Below are positions 19,356 to 31,776 of a stretch of 64,000 nucleotides of DNA, piece by piece. Source of the stretch: Hymenopellis radicata (taxonomy: Eukaryota; Basidiomycota; Agaricomycetes; Agaricales; Physalacriaceae); contig JADNRX010000069.1 of NCBI GenBank assembly GCA_015501595.1, positions 1 to 64,000 on the forward strand, given 5' to 3'. The notes under the pieces were generated by a model, which did not search any database, was not told the DNA's origin, and saw only the letters and a list, made by a program, of their open reading frames with translations. A program made the position numbers and the translations under genes. How positions within the stretch are numbered: the first letter of the stretch is position 1; each line of letters begins with the position of its first letter.

Positions 19356-22300
19356 ATGGTTGTCGGACTTTTCCTGCCTTTTGTTGTGCTGGGATCCGCT
19401 GCATCATCGCGTGTGTACAGCTTCTTCTTCTCCAGAACTGGTTGTGATCAGTTCTGCTAGTGGCCCCACCAAAGTTCACAGGACTGCCGCTTGGGGAGAT
19501 TCGACCGACAGCGTGGCTCTATGATCAAGTAAGGCACCTCTATCATCTCTAGCAGCTGTGCTGATAGACCTCCAGCTCGTCGTCCAAACCAATGGCGTCG
19601 CTGGGCACATGCACGAATTCTATGATTTGTGAGACGCGTTTGTTCTCGACACCGTCCCACGCTGAGTGCTGAATACCCGTTAGGGTAAAGAACACGGATT
19701 GGTGGGGAGGCGATTCTTATTACTCGTACCTAGAGGAAGGTGAGTTTACTTCTCACTCAACATGTTTTCTCGACTCACTGCGTTATAGCGGGAAGCTACT
19801 GGTTTGTACGTGTCGCGCCGTCCTCGATATCCCTTGTCTGACATAGCGCAGAACGCCATGGTCCCGAACAGCGTTCTCGTAAACAACACGGAACTCATCC
19901 TCAAGACGTACGACTTCCTCAACTACGTACTCGACCATCAAGACGAGACGGGTTGGCTAGGCCCGGAAGTTGGAACGGAGAAACCGCGGTTTTTGTGGGG
20001 TCGCTACCCCTTCTTCTTTGGCGCAATCCAGATGGTGGAAGTCGACCCTAGCTTGACGGACCGAGTCGTCAATGCAATGCATCGGTTTGTGAAGGTGGCG
20101 AACGAGATGTTGAGGAGAGGCGAAGGCGTCGATGATTGGGCCGCAACGCGATGGGAAGACTTTGTAATCGCTTTACAATGGTTCGTCTCTTTTGTTCTTG
20201 GTCAATGTCTCTAATCATTTGTCTAGGCTATACGACAATCACCCGAATGGGCAGGAAGAGCTTCTCGTGGATACGATGATTCGCCTGAAGTGGACCGGCG
20301 CTCCCTGGGAGAAGATCTTCGCCGAAGAGGTACAATCTCACCTAAAATAGTCATCCCTGGACTCAACGATAGCGCTCTAGTATTTCCCACCGTCGCTGGT
20401 AAGCCCAGGAAACGTTCCTCGCCTGTTTGGCATCTCACCAGGCGTTGATTGGAAGTCGAGACTCTGGAGAACCCATTCGGACAAGAACTCTTTGTACGTG
20501 TTCTTTCGATGTACGTCGATTCGCCATTTATGTCCCTTCAGTGGCACGGCGTGAACATGGCTGAAGGCATGAAAGCGCTGCCGGCCACTTATCGGTTCAC
20601 CCATAACGTGTCTGGTACGTCCTTGTACACCCACTGCTTGCATTCACTGATTTAGTTGACGCAAAGACTTGGACGCCGCAAGCAAAGGTTGGGACCTCAT
20701 GTTTAAATATCATGGACGACCATCCGGTGCATTCGGCGCCGACGAGATGCTTTCCGGGTTGGCGGCAGCCAGAGGGTGAGATTTACTGTGTGTGCCACCG
20801 AAACTTTCAGACTAATCTCCCTGTTCAGATCCGAATTGTGTCTGGTCGTGGTAAGATGATCAGTACACCCATCGACACAGATGCTGAAACACTCCAACAG
20901 GAATTGATGTTCTCGTTCGTAGTCTCTTCAAGAATGACCGCGTCGGCGCTGATAGCAATGTAGAGGATCGTACCTCTACCAGATCACCGGGGACTTCAAA
21001 TATGCGGATCGAGTTCGTGTTGTATCATGGTTGGTCGGCTGGCACTCATGAAGATCAGGTTGAGCGGGTGACTTATAATGCTCTTCCTGCGACGATCACA
21101 TCAGGTCTGACTTTCGTCTCTACGTGCACTCGATGTCCGACTTACAGTTGATAGATATGTGGGGCAGACAATATCTGCAGCAGCAGAACCAGGTCGCTGC
21201 GAAAAATATGACCCCGTACGTTACGCAGATCATCGTGTGATTATCACTCAGGCTTGACAGAAACCCTTTCCCGGAAGATGGGTATGTTGGCTTCCTTCGC
21301 GTGGACAAGTTCCCTCAACGTTGTTCCACGAGTGCAGGCCGGAATCCAACATCTTTGGCCTAGAGCCTAATTATCCGTAGGCCTTCCAGAGATCTTCTGC
21401 TGCCTTAGGTCTTGATACAGTTTATAGATGTTGTACTGTCAATTTCCCTCAAGGATGGCCGAAGTTCATCACCAACGCGTTCGTCACAACGCCAGATCGA
21501 GCGTCGCTCGTCCATGTTTATCTGGGACCATTCAATGTTTCGACCATTCTCGCAGGAGGTTCGCATATTCCTTGTGAGACCTACCGTCGACTTACCGTTC
21601 TCGTTGCAGACAACCATGTTATCGTAAATGTAGAGACGCAATACCCGTTCGGTGATGTCCTGGTTACAACGGTTTCTGCGACGAAGCCGTTCGTGTACTA
21701 TGTTCGCATTCCCAGCTGGGTCAGTGGCGGAACATTTGCTCTCGACGCCGAACAACCGGAGGCATTGAAACCTTTGGAGGGTCTACTGGGCATATACATT
21801 ACACCCGGCAAGAGACGCATCACGCTCGCTCTGTCGTCGCCGATCTCGATAGGTATACTGTTCCTTTCTCTGTTTAAGATGTGCTCTGATCGCTGTCACA
21901 GAAAGTCGCCCCAACAATAGTGTCGCTATTCACAGAGGGCCGCTCAACTACGCATTCGACAGTGGGTATCGCATACATTTGAGACACACCGAAACTGATC
22001 TCTCCTTTGCTCAGTCGAACGCACGGAAACCGTCATCAAGACTGATCCTCGCGAGACGCACGCAGTTGATCTCCAACTCGATCCTGTCGGAGCATGGCAA
22101 TATGCGATTGACCCTAGTACGGCGGAGTACCACTACGACTCGACATCCGAGTCGAAGGCGCTGCCTTCACCGATATGGGAGTCGGGACGTCCTCCGGTCA
22201 GCATCAGCGTCTTGGCCTGCCTCATCGACTGGCCGTTGGCTGGGGATATGTTCCCCGCGGACCCGCCCGAGAACCCGAATGTGTGGGCGAAGAAAAGAGA

Positions 22301-22478
22301 ATTGTTCTGACGCCGTACGGGGTAAGTCTATATGCACAGATGATGAGAATTGTTGGTGCTGATGATTCTTTGGTAGGCAACGAAGCTGAGGATAAGCGAG
22401 TTTCCGGTGTTCAAGAGCAAAGGTTTGCGAGGTAACAGTAGTTTTAACGATGACAAGCAAGTTCCTTTGCATGTATAG
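19356..22478 (+). pseudogene. GH127 / DUF1680 glycoside hydrolase, left-arm copy with two frameshifts
   Basis: The family (beta-L-arabinofuranosidase type) releases L-arabinofuranose from glycans. A signal peptide, MVVGLFLPFVVLGSAASS, indicates secretion. After splicing the chain reads [138 protein letters not shown] and [26 protein letters not shown] holds the paired cysteines expected at the catalytic centre. More than ten short introns are present. Against the right-arm copy this one lacks one base near 20388 (before VETLENPFGQE) and one near 22275 (after PPENP), each shifting the frame. Stop TAG is at 22476-22478. Confidence 0.8.
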
Positions 22479-22762
22479 TAGAGTAGTTCCAATGCGAGTC
22501 GGTGTCAGCGCACCGTCGGGCGACGCCACGTGGGCGTTTCAAATATCCAATGACGCATCTTTCTGTCTTGTCCTTATACTTCGACTAGCACCCCCTTCTG
22601 CAAGTCGCAATCATCCATCACCTAAATCCCCAATAGTTGAAGGACTCCAAGATAAACCCATAGAAAGCTTTCTCCTTCACCGTCTGGAAACTTTTGATAA
22701 ACAGGGAGTCTTCATTGACAACTACCTTGCGTATAATCGCTGACATTAACCTTCTTCCAGAC

Positions 22763-23674
22763 ATGGGAGCCAGTCAGTCATCAGAGGAGGTCGCTACACC
22801 GATGCCGACACGCACGACTATGTACCCACGGAAGAAGACATTAACCGCCTACGCAGTCTATTCTTTTCCGCCATCGATATTCCCGCCGAGCTCATCGAAA
22901 TCATTCTCGACATGGCTCAATACTGGCCCTCCGTGCGCAGCGAACGCTTCCTCGACGTGGCAGTAAAGTCTGCACGAAGGGAAGGCAGCCCATATCCCAC
23001 GGCAGAGTGGTGCTACCTCGTATCGCCGCGTGTACCCGCCATGCCAAGTTTGTGAAAGCGATCACGATTCAGACGGAGAGCTGCGATCAAGGATGGGCGG
23101 TGAGCCTGAGCATCGTGGTAAGGCGCTGTCTACTTAGACAGCGGCTAACGTACTGACCTATCCTTAATACAGGCACTTATAACGGTTCTTGGACGTGGTT
23201 TGAAGCGACGATAATTCGTTCAGACGATGACAGTACTCCCTGGTGGGTTTCTGGAGTTGAGAGGAGCCTGCCCGTAGATCTCTACAGAGAAGGACTCGAT
23301 CGGTCTGCAGCAGAGCGCGACGCCGCCTTGTCTTGCGAAGTACGGCTCCCTGATTTAGATCGTTCACGTTGGCATGTTACCTCGAATCTGACGGCAGTGA
23401 AGACGTACAAGGAGAATGTCGTGCACTGGACAGCAGAGGATCCAAAGGACATCGATAACGATATTCCTCCTGGTCACCGTCATGCCAGGGGTATATATGG
23501 AAGAGATGCAGATTTTGTCAACCTGATGCAGAGCGGCGACCGTGTCGCGTTGCTTGTCATGACCAAGGTGAGAGAGCCATGAATACAGTTTGACTTTCCT
23601 GACGCAAATCCTAGTTTCCAATGTGGACGAACAATATCCGGCAGGCGTCCATAACTGTTCACTACTCGATTTAG
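22763..23674 (+). pseudogene. Uncharacterised basidiomycete protein, left-arm copy with two frameshifts
   Basis: The start MGASQSSEEVA is shared with the right-arm copy at 36642. Relative to that copy one base is missing at about 22798 and another at about 23038, each shifting the frame. The second half is well preserved: TWFEATIIRSDDDSTPWWVS, ERSLPVDLYREGLDRSAAER, LPDLDRSRWHVTSNLTAVK, ENVVHWTAED, DFVNLMQSGDRVALLVMTK, with a normal GTGAGA donor and a final exon ending SITVHYSI. No signal peptide or named domain is evident. The N-terminal part is acidic and helical with IPAELIEIILDMA-like sequence, weakly reminiscent of F-box helices. Confidence 0.65.
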
Positions 23675-24144
23675 CGTGTACATCGTCGTGGACGATTGAA
23701 CTCTAGATTCCCACAATTGTACACTTCCTTTGCTGCCCTGTGCGTACGGGATCGCGAAGAGGAACATAGCACCCTTTGGCCGGATGTTCTTACAACTTTT
23801 CAGCTCTTGGAAACACCCAGTTTCCAGCACTATTGCCGAGTTCCGCCCTTAGAACGTCACGTATTGGTCAAAGTACCCAACGATTCAATGCGTCTCACAA
23901 GGACAATACTGCCAAGGTGACAGGCGTTTACAGCTTCATGCAGTGCATGCAACCAGTACAGGACTCTATGACTATCCGAACATGGTGTAAGACCTATGCA
24001 ACTTGGCGGCATACCCATATTGTTCATGAACTCAGAGCGGCAATTCAAGGGAAATAATGTCTGTATTTTTAGCTGGAAAGAAAGGTATGTGTCAACTCTC
24101 GATTCTATCGGTTCAACGTGTCGACGTGTCACAGATCTCATCAT
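23675..24144. other. Intergenic region between convergent genes, left arm
   Basis: This holds the 3' regions of the plus-strand gene ending at 23674 and the minus-strand gene ending at 24145. It matches 35244-35726 inverted. Nothing further is seen. Confidence 0.5.
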
Positions 24145-24952
24145 CTATGCGCAATTGAAGTAATTCCCTTCTATGACGCGCGGACATCCTGCAGTGTCTA
24201 CAACGTTCACAGATGAGTTTCATTCGCCCATCAGCATTGTATTCACGTACCTTTGTTTGTAGGACAATCCGCTGGATCATCGCAGCACCTAATACACGCG
24301 CGCGGGCCTCGTGGCTCGATGAGTTCGACGTAGTGGTTGTACCTAAATGACCAGGCAGGACGAGATCAGCGAAGACGATACAGAACTGGACGAACGCGAC
24401 GTACCCAAGACAAACACTTCCTTGTGGATTTCCCTGTCCATTGTATCCACCACTGGAATCGTACTGACCGCCTGCGTCGCTTGGAATGAGTCGATCTAGC
24501 TTGCTCGAATTAATGCATCCTGTTACTAGAGACCTCGTTAGCCAACCAGGCTCTCCTCCGATGACTGAACAGCAACCTACATTGGGTATATCGTTTCCCG
24601 TTCTCGCCTGTCGCGGATTTGAACGCGACTTTGCCTTCTTGCCAAAAGTCAGCGGGGAGGTATCCCTGCTTCGGGTCTGTATGTCCGTCCGAAGAACAGT
24701 ACGTCTGCATCCCGCCTGGATGCTCGCTGTCGCCAATTGATGTGTGCGCCGTGCGCGGGACGATGAGACTGGATTGTTGAATCAGATGAGTATGAGTGGC
24801 GACCGGCGTGAGAGGTAACAAGCGTACCAGAACTTGTCTACACTGATGACGTCCACAATGTTGTCTGGAGCTGCACTAGGTCCAGCATAGGAGCTGGAAG
24901 TAACGGACAATAGCGCAAGTGCATAGATGGGAAGTTTGTGGAAGGAGGACAT
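24145..24952 (-). CDS. Secreted cysteine-rich protein, intact left-arm copy
   Basis: The signal peptide is MSSFHKLPIYALALLSVTSS. After several short introns the mature part reads IVDVISVDKFW, SLIVPRTAHTSIGDSEHPGG, MQTYCSSDGHTDPKQGYLPA, DFWQEGKVAFKSATGENG, GCINSSKLDRLIPSDAGGQY, GNPQGSVCLGYNHYVELIEP, RGPRACIRCCDDPADCPTNK and DTAGCPRVIEGNYFNCA, then TAG at 24145-24147. The many cysteines, including a CC pair, suggest disulfide bonds. I recognise the style of a conserved secreted family of basidiomycetes but know no activity. The sister copy at 34449-35243 has a one-base lesion near its end, and this copy does not. Confidence 0.75.
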
Positions 24953-25335
24953 GTTGGGTGATGGCAAAGTCCTAATCCGACGAGGGCTTTTAAAGTCGAT
25001 TAGGTACGGACCAAGACGAGACTGTCTTGCGCTATCAGACCTGGACATGGACATGGGAAGGGGCTAGTTGAAAAGGCGGTGTCCTGAAACGGTCGCTGAA
25101 GAAGTCCGTGGTGAACGAGACAGGTTCCACAAGGAGAACCATTAGATGAGCAAGTAGGCGCGTTACGAGTGGTTTCTTTGCCCTTAGCAGTGAGACCGGA
25201 AGCCGGTGCTGACACTTTACGAGAGCTGTGTCTTTCCGGAATACCCCTCCTACGTCAATGTGTGTTGGGATGATGATTGACAGGAGGTTCTTTCGGACGC
25301 GCCCTTTCGGCTTGATGGTGACTCCCACGCCTTTC

Positions 25336-26248
25336 CCTTCTTCTACTACTTTCTTTTATTGTTGGAGCCTCTTGCGTAGAACGCCACGAACATGAAGGTG
25401 CAAAACTATACGGTTCGTTTAAACAGCTGTTTCCGGATAGCCAGTTCCCAGATTGAGAACAGTCCTCTCCTTCAGGGCGTTGTGCCGTCGCTCATATTCG
25501 TCCAGGAAATTTTACAGGGCATAGCTATTCCTATGGAAACATACCCGTCGCCTCATTTATCGAACTGCCTTCCATTAACCCAGCCTTGGGGAGCATGCGA
25601 TCCGGTACTTCTTCTTCCAGCGTTCTTCTACTGTCAATGTCATATCGCGTTGTGCATCCATCATATGGCTTCTTCATCGCACCCTCTCCGCTACCCAAAG
25701 CTTTCGTTCTCTCCCCTCTAACTAACTGGATATTGCGGGCCATCCATCAATCAACCTGACAGCAACCTCGAACTCGTGAGCTGCACGAAGACGCTCCTTA
25801 CAACAGGGTCTCGTGTGTCTTGTATCTATTGCTTTCGACCTAGATCGCTCTACGGACCATACAGCTGTCCACAAGTGCCCAAGCCGGAGAAACAAAGAAA
25901 CAAGCGTGAAACTCAACATCGGCGCGCCACTCACAAACATGCCATGTTGCAGTTGCATGGGACAAGAGTGCCAGAGTTCAATTCAGCATTCCCCTCACCA
26001 TTAATGAATTCTGAGCACGCCTCTGTAGATATGAGGGGTAGTAAACATACCTCCCTTGCACTGCACACAAATATTCCGACATATATTCATGATATTAAGT
26101 ACCTTCACATTTCATTAGTTGCTAATCTACCAGTCTATGCCAATATTACACACAGTTACAACACACAACAACAATACATAAATGCCAAAATGGTCAGTTC
26201 AACCGCTCCTTGGGTCCCACAGTCCTAATCCAAATCTCCCCAGGTCGA
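25336..26248. other. Spacer DNA, no supported gene
   Basis: This lies between the left inverted-repeat arm and the first spacer gene. Small frames (25392-25721, 25776-26228) have no motif and poor composition for coding. It probably contains the 3' region of the 26249-28748 gene. Confidence 0.5.
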
Positions 26249-28748
26249 CTATAGCAGGAAAACATCATCAATACACAAAAAACGGACAGGGGAACAGCCC
26301 ACGAACCTCTTCTCCCTTAATATCCTGAACACAAGCTTACTATCCCGATCGTTGCCCAACGAGCTCCGCACACCACCAACCCGCGGCGGAAACGCCCCCG
26401 GCCCGCACCGGTCCTGCAGATCCGCCAGACTCTCATTCGTGCCCTCCGTCTCGACCACCACCGTCCCGTACCACCCCGGATCCACAAACAGCCCGTTCGA
26501 CTCTGGTATCGCGATGCGCACCGCCCCGCGCGACCGCAGCACAAACGAGGACCGGTGCACCCATCGCACGACATTATGGTACGTTCCCTGGGGACTAGAA
26601 GAAAAGAAGCTCAAGAACAGAACAGAACAGAAGCACGCGCAAGCTCACGTTTCGGTGCGCACTCTATCCTGGAGAAGCTGCAAGTTAGCAGCGATCTCCT
26701 CCCCCCAGGGCGCCAAGTCGATGCGCACGATGGGGTTGCTCGAAGCCGGCCCCGTCCTAACCACGCGGTGGAAGTAGGAAGGCGAGAACGCTAGCGTCGG
26801 CAGATACCGCGGCAGATCGCCCACCGCCGAGTACGTGTAATCCAGATCCTAACGATGAGAGTATGAGTTGGTGCACCTTATGACAGAGAAAGACGACAAA
26901 CAATGAGATAGCTCCCATCCCACACCAGTCGTCCTACATTCCCCTCGTCGCCCACCGCGACATCCCAAACCACGTCGCCAACGCGCATGAGGTGCAATAC
27001 ACCCGCGCGCTTGAGCTCGGCTTCGCACTCCAGCACACTCGCGTCGCTTAACCAGTCCCCGTCCGGACTCGGCACAAAACACCTCAACAGCGGCGCGCGG
27101 CGCAGCCTGAACAATGGCGACTTGAAGCCGTGGTTAATCGGTGTTGGGGGCCGATGTCCATGCGTCGAATACGAAAAGGTGGGTGAAGGCGCCCGGCTCG
27201 AAGCACGCGAACGTGTACGCGACGACGGGCTGTGTGCTGTAGAGCGTGAAGTCTCCTTCTCCGCCTGCGCGCGCAACCGAAGGACCACGCGTGTATATGC
27301 ACGCGTTGCCGCCGTAAGATGCTGCACGTCGTCGATAAGGGCACGCTCCCGCCGGCTCGCGTGAGTCTGCACAAATGTCTGCGCTGTCCGTGCATACTCG
27401 TGCGTCGGTAGAGTGACGCCCCGCATGTAATTGTACAAGTCCTAAATGGAATTCATCAGCCATGTATCCTGTCACAAGCAGGTTAGTAACCCACCTCGAG
27501 TGTCAGAACCAATGGTTCATTGGAACCCCACAACCATCTCGAGTACCCGACAGTCTTCAAGTACCTTTCTAGAATGACTTCCTTCAGGTCTGCATCACCC
27601 TTCGCGCTGGTCACACTCCTGATCTTCTTTGTGACGCTGCTCAGAACCAGCCATTCGTAGAAGGATAGATACGGAAGCAGCGCGGCAAGGATACCCGCAT
27701 GAGAGAGGAACACGTCCAGAAGGAAGGGTTCTGGAGGTCGATCCTCTTTGACAGGTAATGCCGCGAGGGCCTGCGGCGGCGACTTTTCCAAAACATGACC
27801 TCGACGGACACGTTTATAATCATCAGGCGAAGGAGGTGTCGGAGGAGCGCGTGGCGCAGGCGGCGGAGTGACTGGGCGTACAACTTCGGGCGTAGCAGCC
27901 CGTGGGACTTCTGGGGTAACAGGTCGTGCAGGCGTAACGGGACGTGCAACCTCGGGAGTGACAGGTCGGGAGATCGCTCTCTCCTTGCCCTTACTCGAAC
28001 TAGGTTTGGGAGGAAGCATCTTCACACCCTCCACCTTGGCAAACGGGTCATCAGAAAAGAAGGGCACGTCTGCAGTGCCCCGCGACTCTTCAGGGGTAAC
28101 GGGACGTTGTTTGTACAGGCGACGAGATGTCATGTTATTGACGGATATGGATGCATCCGATGGCGTACGCGATGGGGCCTTTGCGTGGGCCGCCCGCGGA
28201 GGAGTGGTATTCTGTAGTGAAACAGGCGGATGCGTTTCCATGCGAGCTGTCTGCCCGTGCCCGTGACCGTTGAGACTGCCATTGGGATATGCGTCACGCG
28301 AAGACGGTCGGGGAGGGTCATTGTCCGTAGGCGAAGCACCGTTACGATACCGAGGAAGGGAAGCCGTCGATGAATTGAGGTGCTGATGCATGGCGACAGG
28401 TGGATGGGAATTTTCCGACGGTATGGAGGAATATGGATTCGGAGAAGGAGGAGGGTATGTCTTCTGGCGCGACCTTGGCTGAGAATACTCTGCCGGAGGA
28501 GTGGGATACGAATTCGGGTATGGAGGGTGGTATACGCGCTGCTGCTGGGGAGGAGATGCGTAAACGTTCTGAGGGTATGCGTTCTGGTATGGCTTGGGTT
28601 GGGGCTGAGGAATGGTCGTCATTGCCGCAAAGATGAGTGGCTTTCCTCGGGCAGGAGCAGCAAGCGAGCGCTGACTGTTGGATTTGCGAGGTGGGCCGTT
28701 CATGTGGTAGGCGGTAGGAGACATGGTTGTGGTAGTCGTGGTCGACAT
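26249..28748 (-). CDS. Conserved basidiomycete protein with proline-rich N-terminus
   Basis: The chosen start is MSTTTTTTMSPTAYHMNGPP. The upstream in-frame methionine at 28847 is also possible. The first 300 residues are low-complexity, rich in P, S, Q and Y, with RPVTPEV-type repeats. A conserved part follows: SHAGILAALLPYLSFYEWLV (an F-box-like helix pair), VILERYLKTVGYSRW, then across a 54-nt intron DLYNYMRGVTLPTHEYARTA. Further exons read FVPSPDGDWLSDASVLECE, VWDVAVGDEGNVGRLVWDG, DLDYTYSAVGDLPRYLP, IVRIDLAPWGEEIAANLQLL, GTYHNVVRWVHRSSFV, DPGWYGTVVVETEGTNE and LADLQDRCGPGAFPPR. Three clean introns support it. No enzymatic motif is seen. It has no second copy in the window and looks like a host gene under constraint. 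Confidence 0.8.
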
Positions 28749-29091
28749 GCTGTTTGAATGAGAGATGTTTTGGGGTATTACGGCCTGGGAGTGTTCGGAC
28801 TTTATAGCAAAGAGAAAATTAGCGCGAGAGGGCGTGGGTGACGTCAAAAACGCACCGTGTCTGATCGGGTAAGAGGTGGCTGAAGGCCCGCTATAGAGTC
28901 GACCTGAGGAGGCGAGATAAGTAAAGGTTGGGTGACGGAAAATCGCAACAAAGTTAAGTGCAGAACGCGTGGACTATTACGTCGGGTTCGCGCAGATCAC
29001 CGACCGCGAAGTCTAACCGCGCATGTTCAAGTGCCGGACAAGGGGACGCCTCAAAGGAGACTGGCTCGAGAAAAAGAAGAAATTCGAAAAT

Positions 29092-29967
29092 TTATCCGCT
29101 TACCTCGTGTGGCGGCCTGCGCTGTGGTGGGCTCGGGGGCATTGGTATACACGGCTGGTGAGCATTCAGAGATACTTTGCGATCAGGTGTGGGTATTGGT
29201 CGGGCCTTTGGCGTAGAAAATAACGATTCGTGCGGAAATAGCGGCTTTTCCGGATCAGCAGGCGGTAGTACAGAGGACGAGGGAATGGACACGGATGTAC
29301 CAAACGTTCGTAGGTCGGCTGAAGTATCAGAGACCTGCCCTGACGTAGTCGTACGGGAATTGTAGGTTTCCAGAGGCACCACTCGGTTCGAAAACTGCCG
29401 ACTGGGGGACACGGACGAAAACAGGTTATTGGGTTCGCGTGGGGGATATACCTTTGGTAGCGGTTTCTCCTTGTTGGATGGAGGTGGTGGTGGTGCGTCA
29501 TCGCCAAATGCTGGTCCCAGAGACGTCTCCGTGACTGTCCTCATCGTTGCGAGCGACGTCGACGATGCGGCAGCCGACGTGTTGCCCCTCACAGGCTGCC
29601 GCCAAGCAGGGGGAGGACTCGTGTCGCCAAATGCCGCGTCGCCCATCGTCTCCGTCACGCCATATTTGCTGCTCTTCGTTGTCGCGACCGACGTCGACGA
29701 TGCAGCAGGCCCAGTTACGTTCCTTCGCGCTCCTGAAGCGGTACTTCGCGGATGCGATACTGATTCCCGTTTTCCCAGTGCCATTGGCCCCGACACGATC
29801 CTAGCCGCCGTCGGTGCTATCTGCGTCTGCGCAGCTGAACCTCCCGCGAGCCGTGCATATAATGGGGTCGGCGCCGACACGTTTGGCGCGGACGGAGCAG
29901 GAGGGGCTGCAGGGGTGTCATTGGGTGCAGGCTTTTGTTTCGACTTTTTGCGAAGGAATCCAGCCAT
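29092..29967 (-). CDS. Proline/serine-rich protein starting MAGFLRKKSK
   Basis: The frame of 291 codons starts MAGFLRKKSKQKPAP at 29967 (an earlier methionine at 30009 is less likely). It is dominated by P, S, T and A, with phrases such as NVSAPTPLYARLAGGSA, RIVSGPMAL and KPLPKVYPPREPNNL, and two imperfect internal repeats (SVATTKSSKYGVTETMGDAAFGDTSPPPAW and its counterpart 55 residues later). It ends PPHEVSG. No globular domain is present, so this is either an intrinsically disordered adaptor or the N-terminal exon of a longer gene whose remainder I cannot find downstream of 29092. Confidence 0.55.
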   Translation of the reverse strand: MAGFLRKKSKQKPAPNDTPAAPPAPSAPNVSAPTPLYARLAGGSAAQTQIAPTAARIVSGPMALGKRESVSHPRSTASGARRNVTGPAASSTSVATTKSSKYGVTETMGDAAFGDTSPPPAWRQPVRGNTSAAASSTSLATMRTVTETSLGPAFGDDAPPPPPSNKEKPLPKVYPPREPNNLFSSVSPSRQFSNRVVPLETYNSRTTTSGQVSDTSADLRTFGTSVSIPSSSVLPPADPEKPLFPHESLFSTPKARPIPTPDRKVSLNAHQPCIPMPPSPPQRRPPHEVSG

Positions 29968-30522
29968 CGCACGAGTCGTCGCCGTCACTGTCGTACACGA
30001 CGAGCTCAAGGCTTTCGTGGTTGTCGTCGTCCTCGGAGAATTTGTGAGAAATCGTTATTGCTTCCGCACCGTATGTTAGCCGTCAATGACCCATGGGAAA
30101 AGACTGCCGCATTTGGAATCCATTGTTCCTTGCGCGAGTTGAATGACGAAACTGGTGATGTTGGACGACATGTTGCCCTGTCCTTGCCGTACGCTGAGTA
30201 TTTCGAATGTCGTAGAATGAGAGGAAAAAGGGCGTCTAACGTAAATAGAGCTCGAACCAGCAAAGGTGTCCTGAGCGCCACTGATTGCCGTCAATTATAT
30301 TCAATCTGTCCGGGAAACAGCGAAGACTGTATTATTGACGGTATATAAATCCGCGCCCTCGTTGACTCCATGGAGATGAACGTCATCGACAACTTCGCAT
30401 TCACTGTGGAATGTCGGGTAACTTTCCAGTGCAACGATTGACTCTTGTACTCCTTCAAAAGAGAAACTAGAAACTTACACTGTCTTCGATCCTCATTCAC
30501 TCATCTTCCATCATTGACCATC

Positions 30523-30666
30523 ATGAGCTTAATTAGTCTTGGACTAGTCGCGCCATCCCTTACGACACTGCTCCCAGCTGTAGCCAGTCTCGCTACTTTA
30601 GCTCGGCGGCGGCGCCAAGAGCCTTTCCTGTACGTAGATCCCGATTCCGTACCTTCATCTCGCTAA
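30523..30666 (+). CDS. Small hydrophobic ORF, uncertain
   Basis: Forty-seven codons, MSLISLGLVAPSLTTLLPAV..., have a hydrophobic N-terminal third followed by ARRRRQEPF. A TATATAAAT box lies about 180 bases upstream at 30340-30349. Codons look acceptable but there is no homologue in the window and no known family. It could be a signal-peptide or membrane-anchor exon of a gene whose other exons are not evident. Confidence 0.2.
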   Translation: MSLISLGLVAPSLTTLLPAVASLATLARRRRQEPFLYVDPDSVPSSR

Positions 30667-31328
30667 CCTGCGCAGCGCGTCAATCTCAACGCCGTCCATC
30701 ATGATATATGATAACCTTGATCGAACACGGACATATAACGGCGCTACGCTTCTGCGGTCGAGATCAAGTCGAGATTCGAGTCGGAAAGGTATCGTTCTCT
30801 AGAGACGCGGACATATACATTTGCCTTTAAGTACCAAACAATAGCGAACGGGTGTCTGAAGTTTGACCGTCGCATTCATGAGGCTAGAAAGCTCCAACTG
30901 GAGCAGGATGTATGCGCCGTGAGGAAATCGGACTTTTCGTAGACGCCGCGCGTAGTATGCCCGGAATAAGTTTCATTGACCAGCCAGAAAATGATCAAAT
31001 ACTCCGCGAGCCCAGCGAGCGCCGCGGCATAGATGGCCTTTACTCTGTGGCGTAAATCCTAGGGCCCGCTTAGTCGTGTGCGTTTTTGTTCGGGTTCAAG
31101 TTGCCTCGCATTCGAATCAATCTGATATCAATAATAAGGATGTCTAGATCATGTCTGTTACTGAAGGAACGGTTCGAATGAGGGTCTTGTGCAGTGCGCC
31201 ATACGGACAATAACGCGTGCCCCCGCACATAACTCCATAGCCGGTACGACAGCGTGATGAGGACACGAAGGATTCAACCAAAAACGAACCTATCAACGTC
31301 CTAGTCACCGGGACGGGCGGCGGGCCCG
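30667..31328. other. Intergenic, nothing recognised
   Basis: No frame above 60 codons with gene-like composition and no repeat with a partner in the window was found. Confidence 0.4.
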
Positions 31329-31336
31329 ACCCTGAA

Positions 31337-31776
31337 TAGGGTTGCGCAGGATACCTCGAATATCGCGCCGTTCGATATTTAACCGGTTAATAACAGTTAA
31401 TAACCGAGTTATTAACACCCGTAAGTTTCGGGCGGTTATTAACCTGTCACATGATGCAGTCATGTGAGCAGGCGGGGCGCGTCTGGGCGGGATCGGTGAA
31501 GAGGAGGGTGATTTGTAGGCAAGAGGGCCGGTAATGAGCTGCGGGACCACCTAGATACATCAGAAGATCAGTAGAACTCAAATTAGACCATTTTGAGGCC
31601 ACTAGAGAGGTTTTTGAGGGCTGGAAAAGAAAAATATGCCTCAGACCGGGAAAATACGCCACAATGCATCACGTGGAGGTTATTAACAGTTACTAACTGT
31701 TAGTAACACCCCCCAAAATGTGGGTATATCCCGCCGACGTTAGTAACCGCCTTGGTGAATATCCTGCGCAACCCTA
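31337..31776. mobile_element. hAT-type MITE, 440 bp, with 8-bp target duplication
   Basis: Perfect 17-base terminal inverted repeats, TAGGGTTGCGCAGGATA, are flanked by the perfect 8-bp duplication ACCCTGAA (31329-31336 and 31777-31784). Subterminal regions are full of GTTAATAACC/GGTTATTAAC and GTTAGTAAC words in both orientations, likely transposase-binding repeats. There is no coding capacity. The TAGGG-type terminus and 8-bp duplication place it with hAT elements. Its TIR differs from that of the 10419-11395 element, so they are separate families. Confidence 0.92.

Larger units (their letters stand above)
8937..25335 (+). repeat. Left arm of a large imperfect inverted repeat
   Basis: This is the inverted counterpart of 34005-43110. 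Matching order outward from the spacer is secreted protein, uncharacterised protein, GH127 gene, LRR-like gene. Homology is visible through genes and intergenic DNA, for example the GCCGCGCCTCAACTA and CTAACGAACACGG words on either side of 13417/18828. Much of the extra length is explained by insertions at 9346-10145, 10419-11395, 11991-12234, 13186-13334 and 13418-18825, each absent from the right arm. The arms differ by scattered substitutions and small indels, so this is a real old duplication and not an assembly echo. Confidence 0.9.

Noticed and set aside
20449..20655. Separate small gene containing [13 protein letters not shown]
   Set aside because: This is an exon of the GH127 gene read together with its flanking introns.
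28380..28757. Plus-strand frames opposite the proline-rich gene (also 27795-28266 and 29429-30079)
   Set aside because: These are antisense shadows of well-supported spliced genes on minus.
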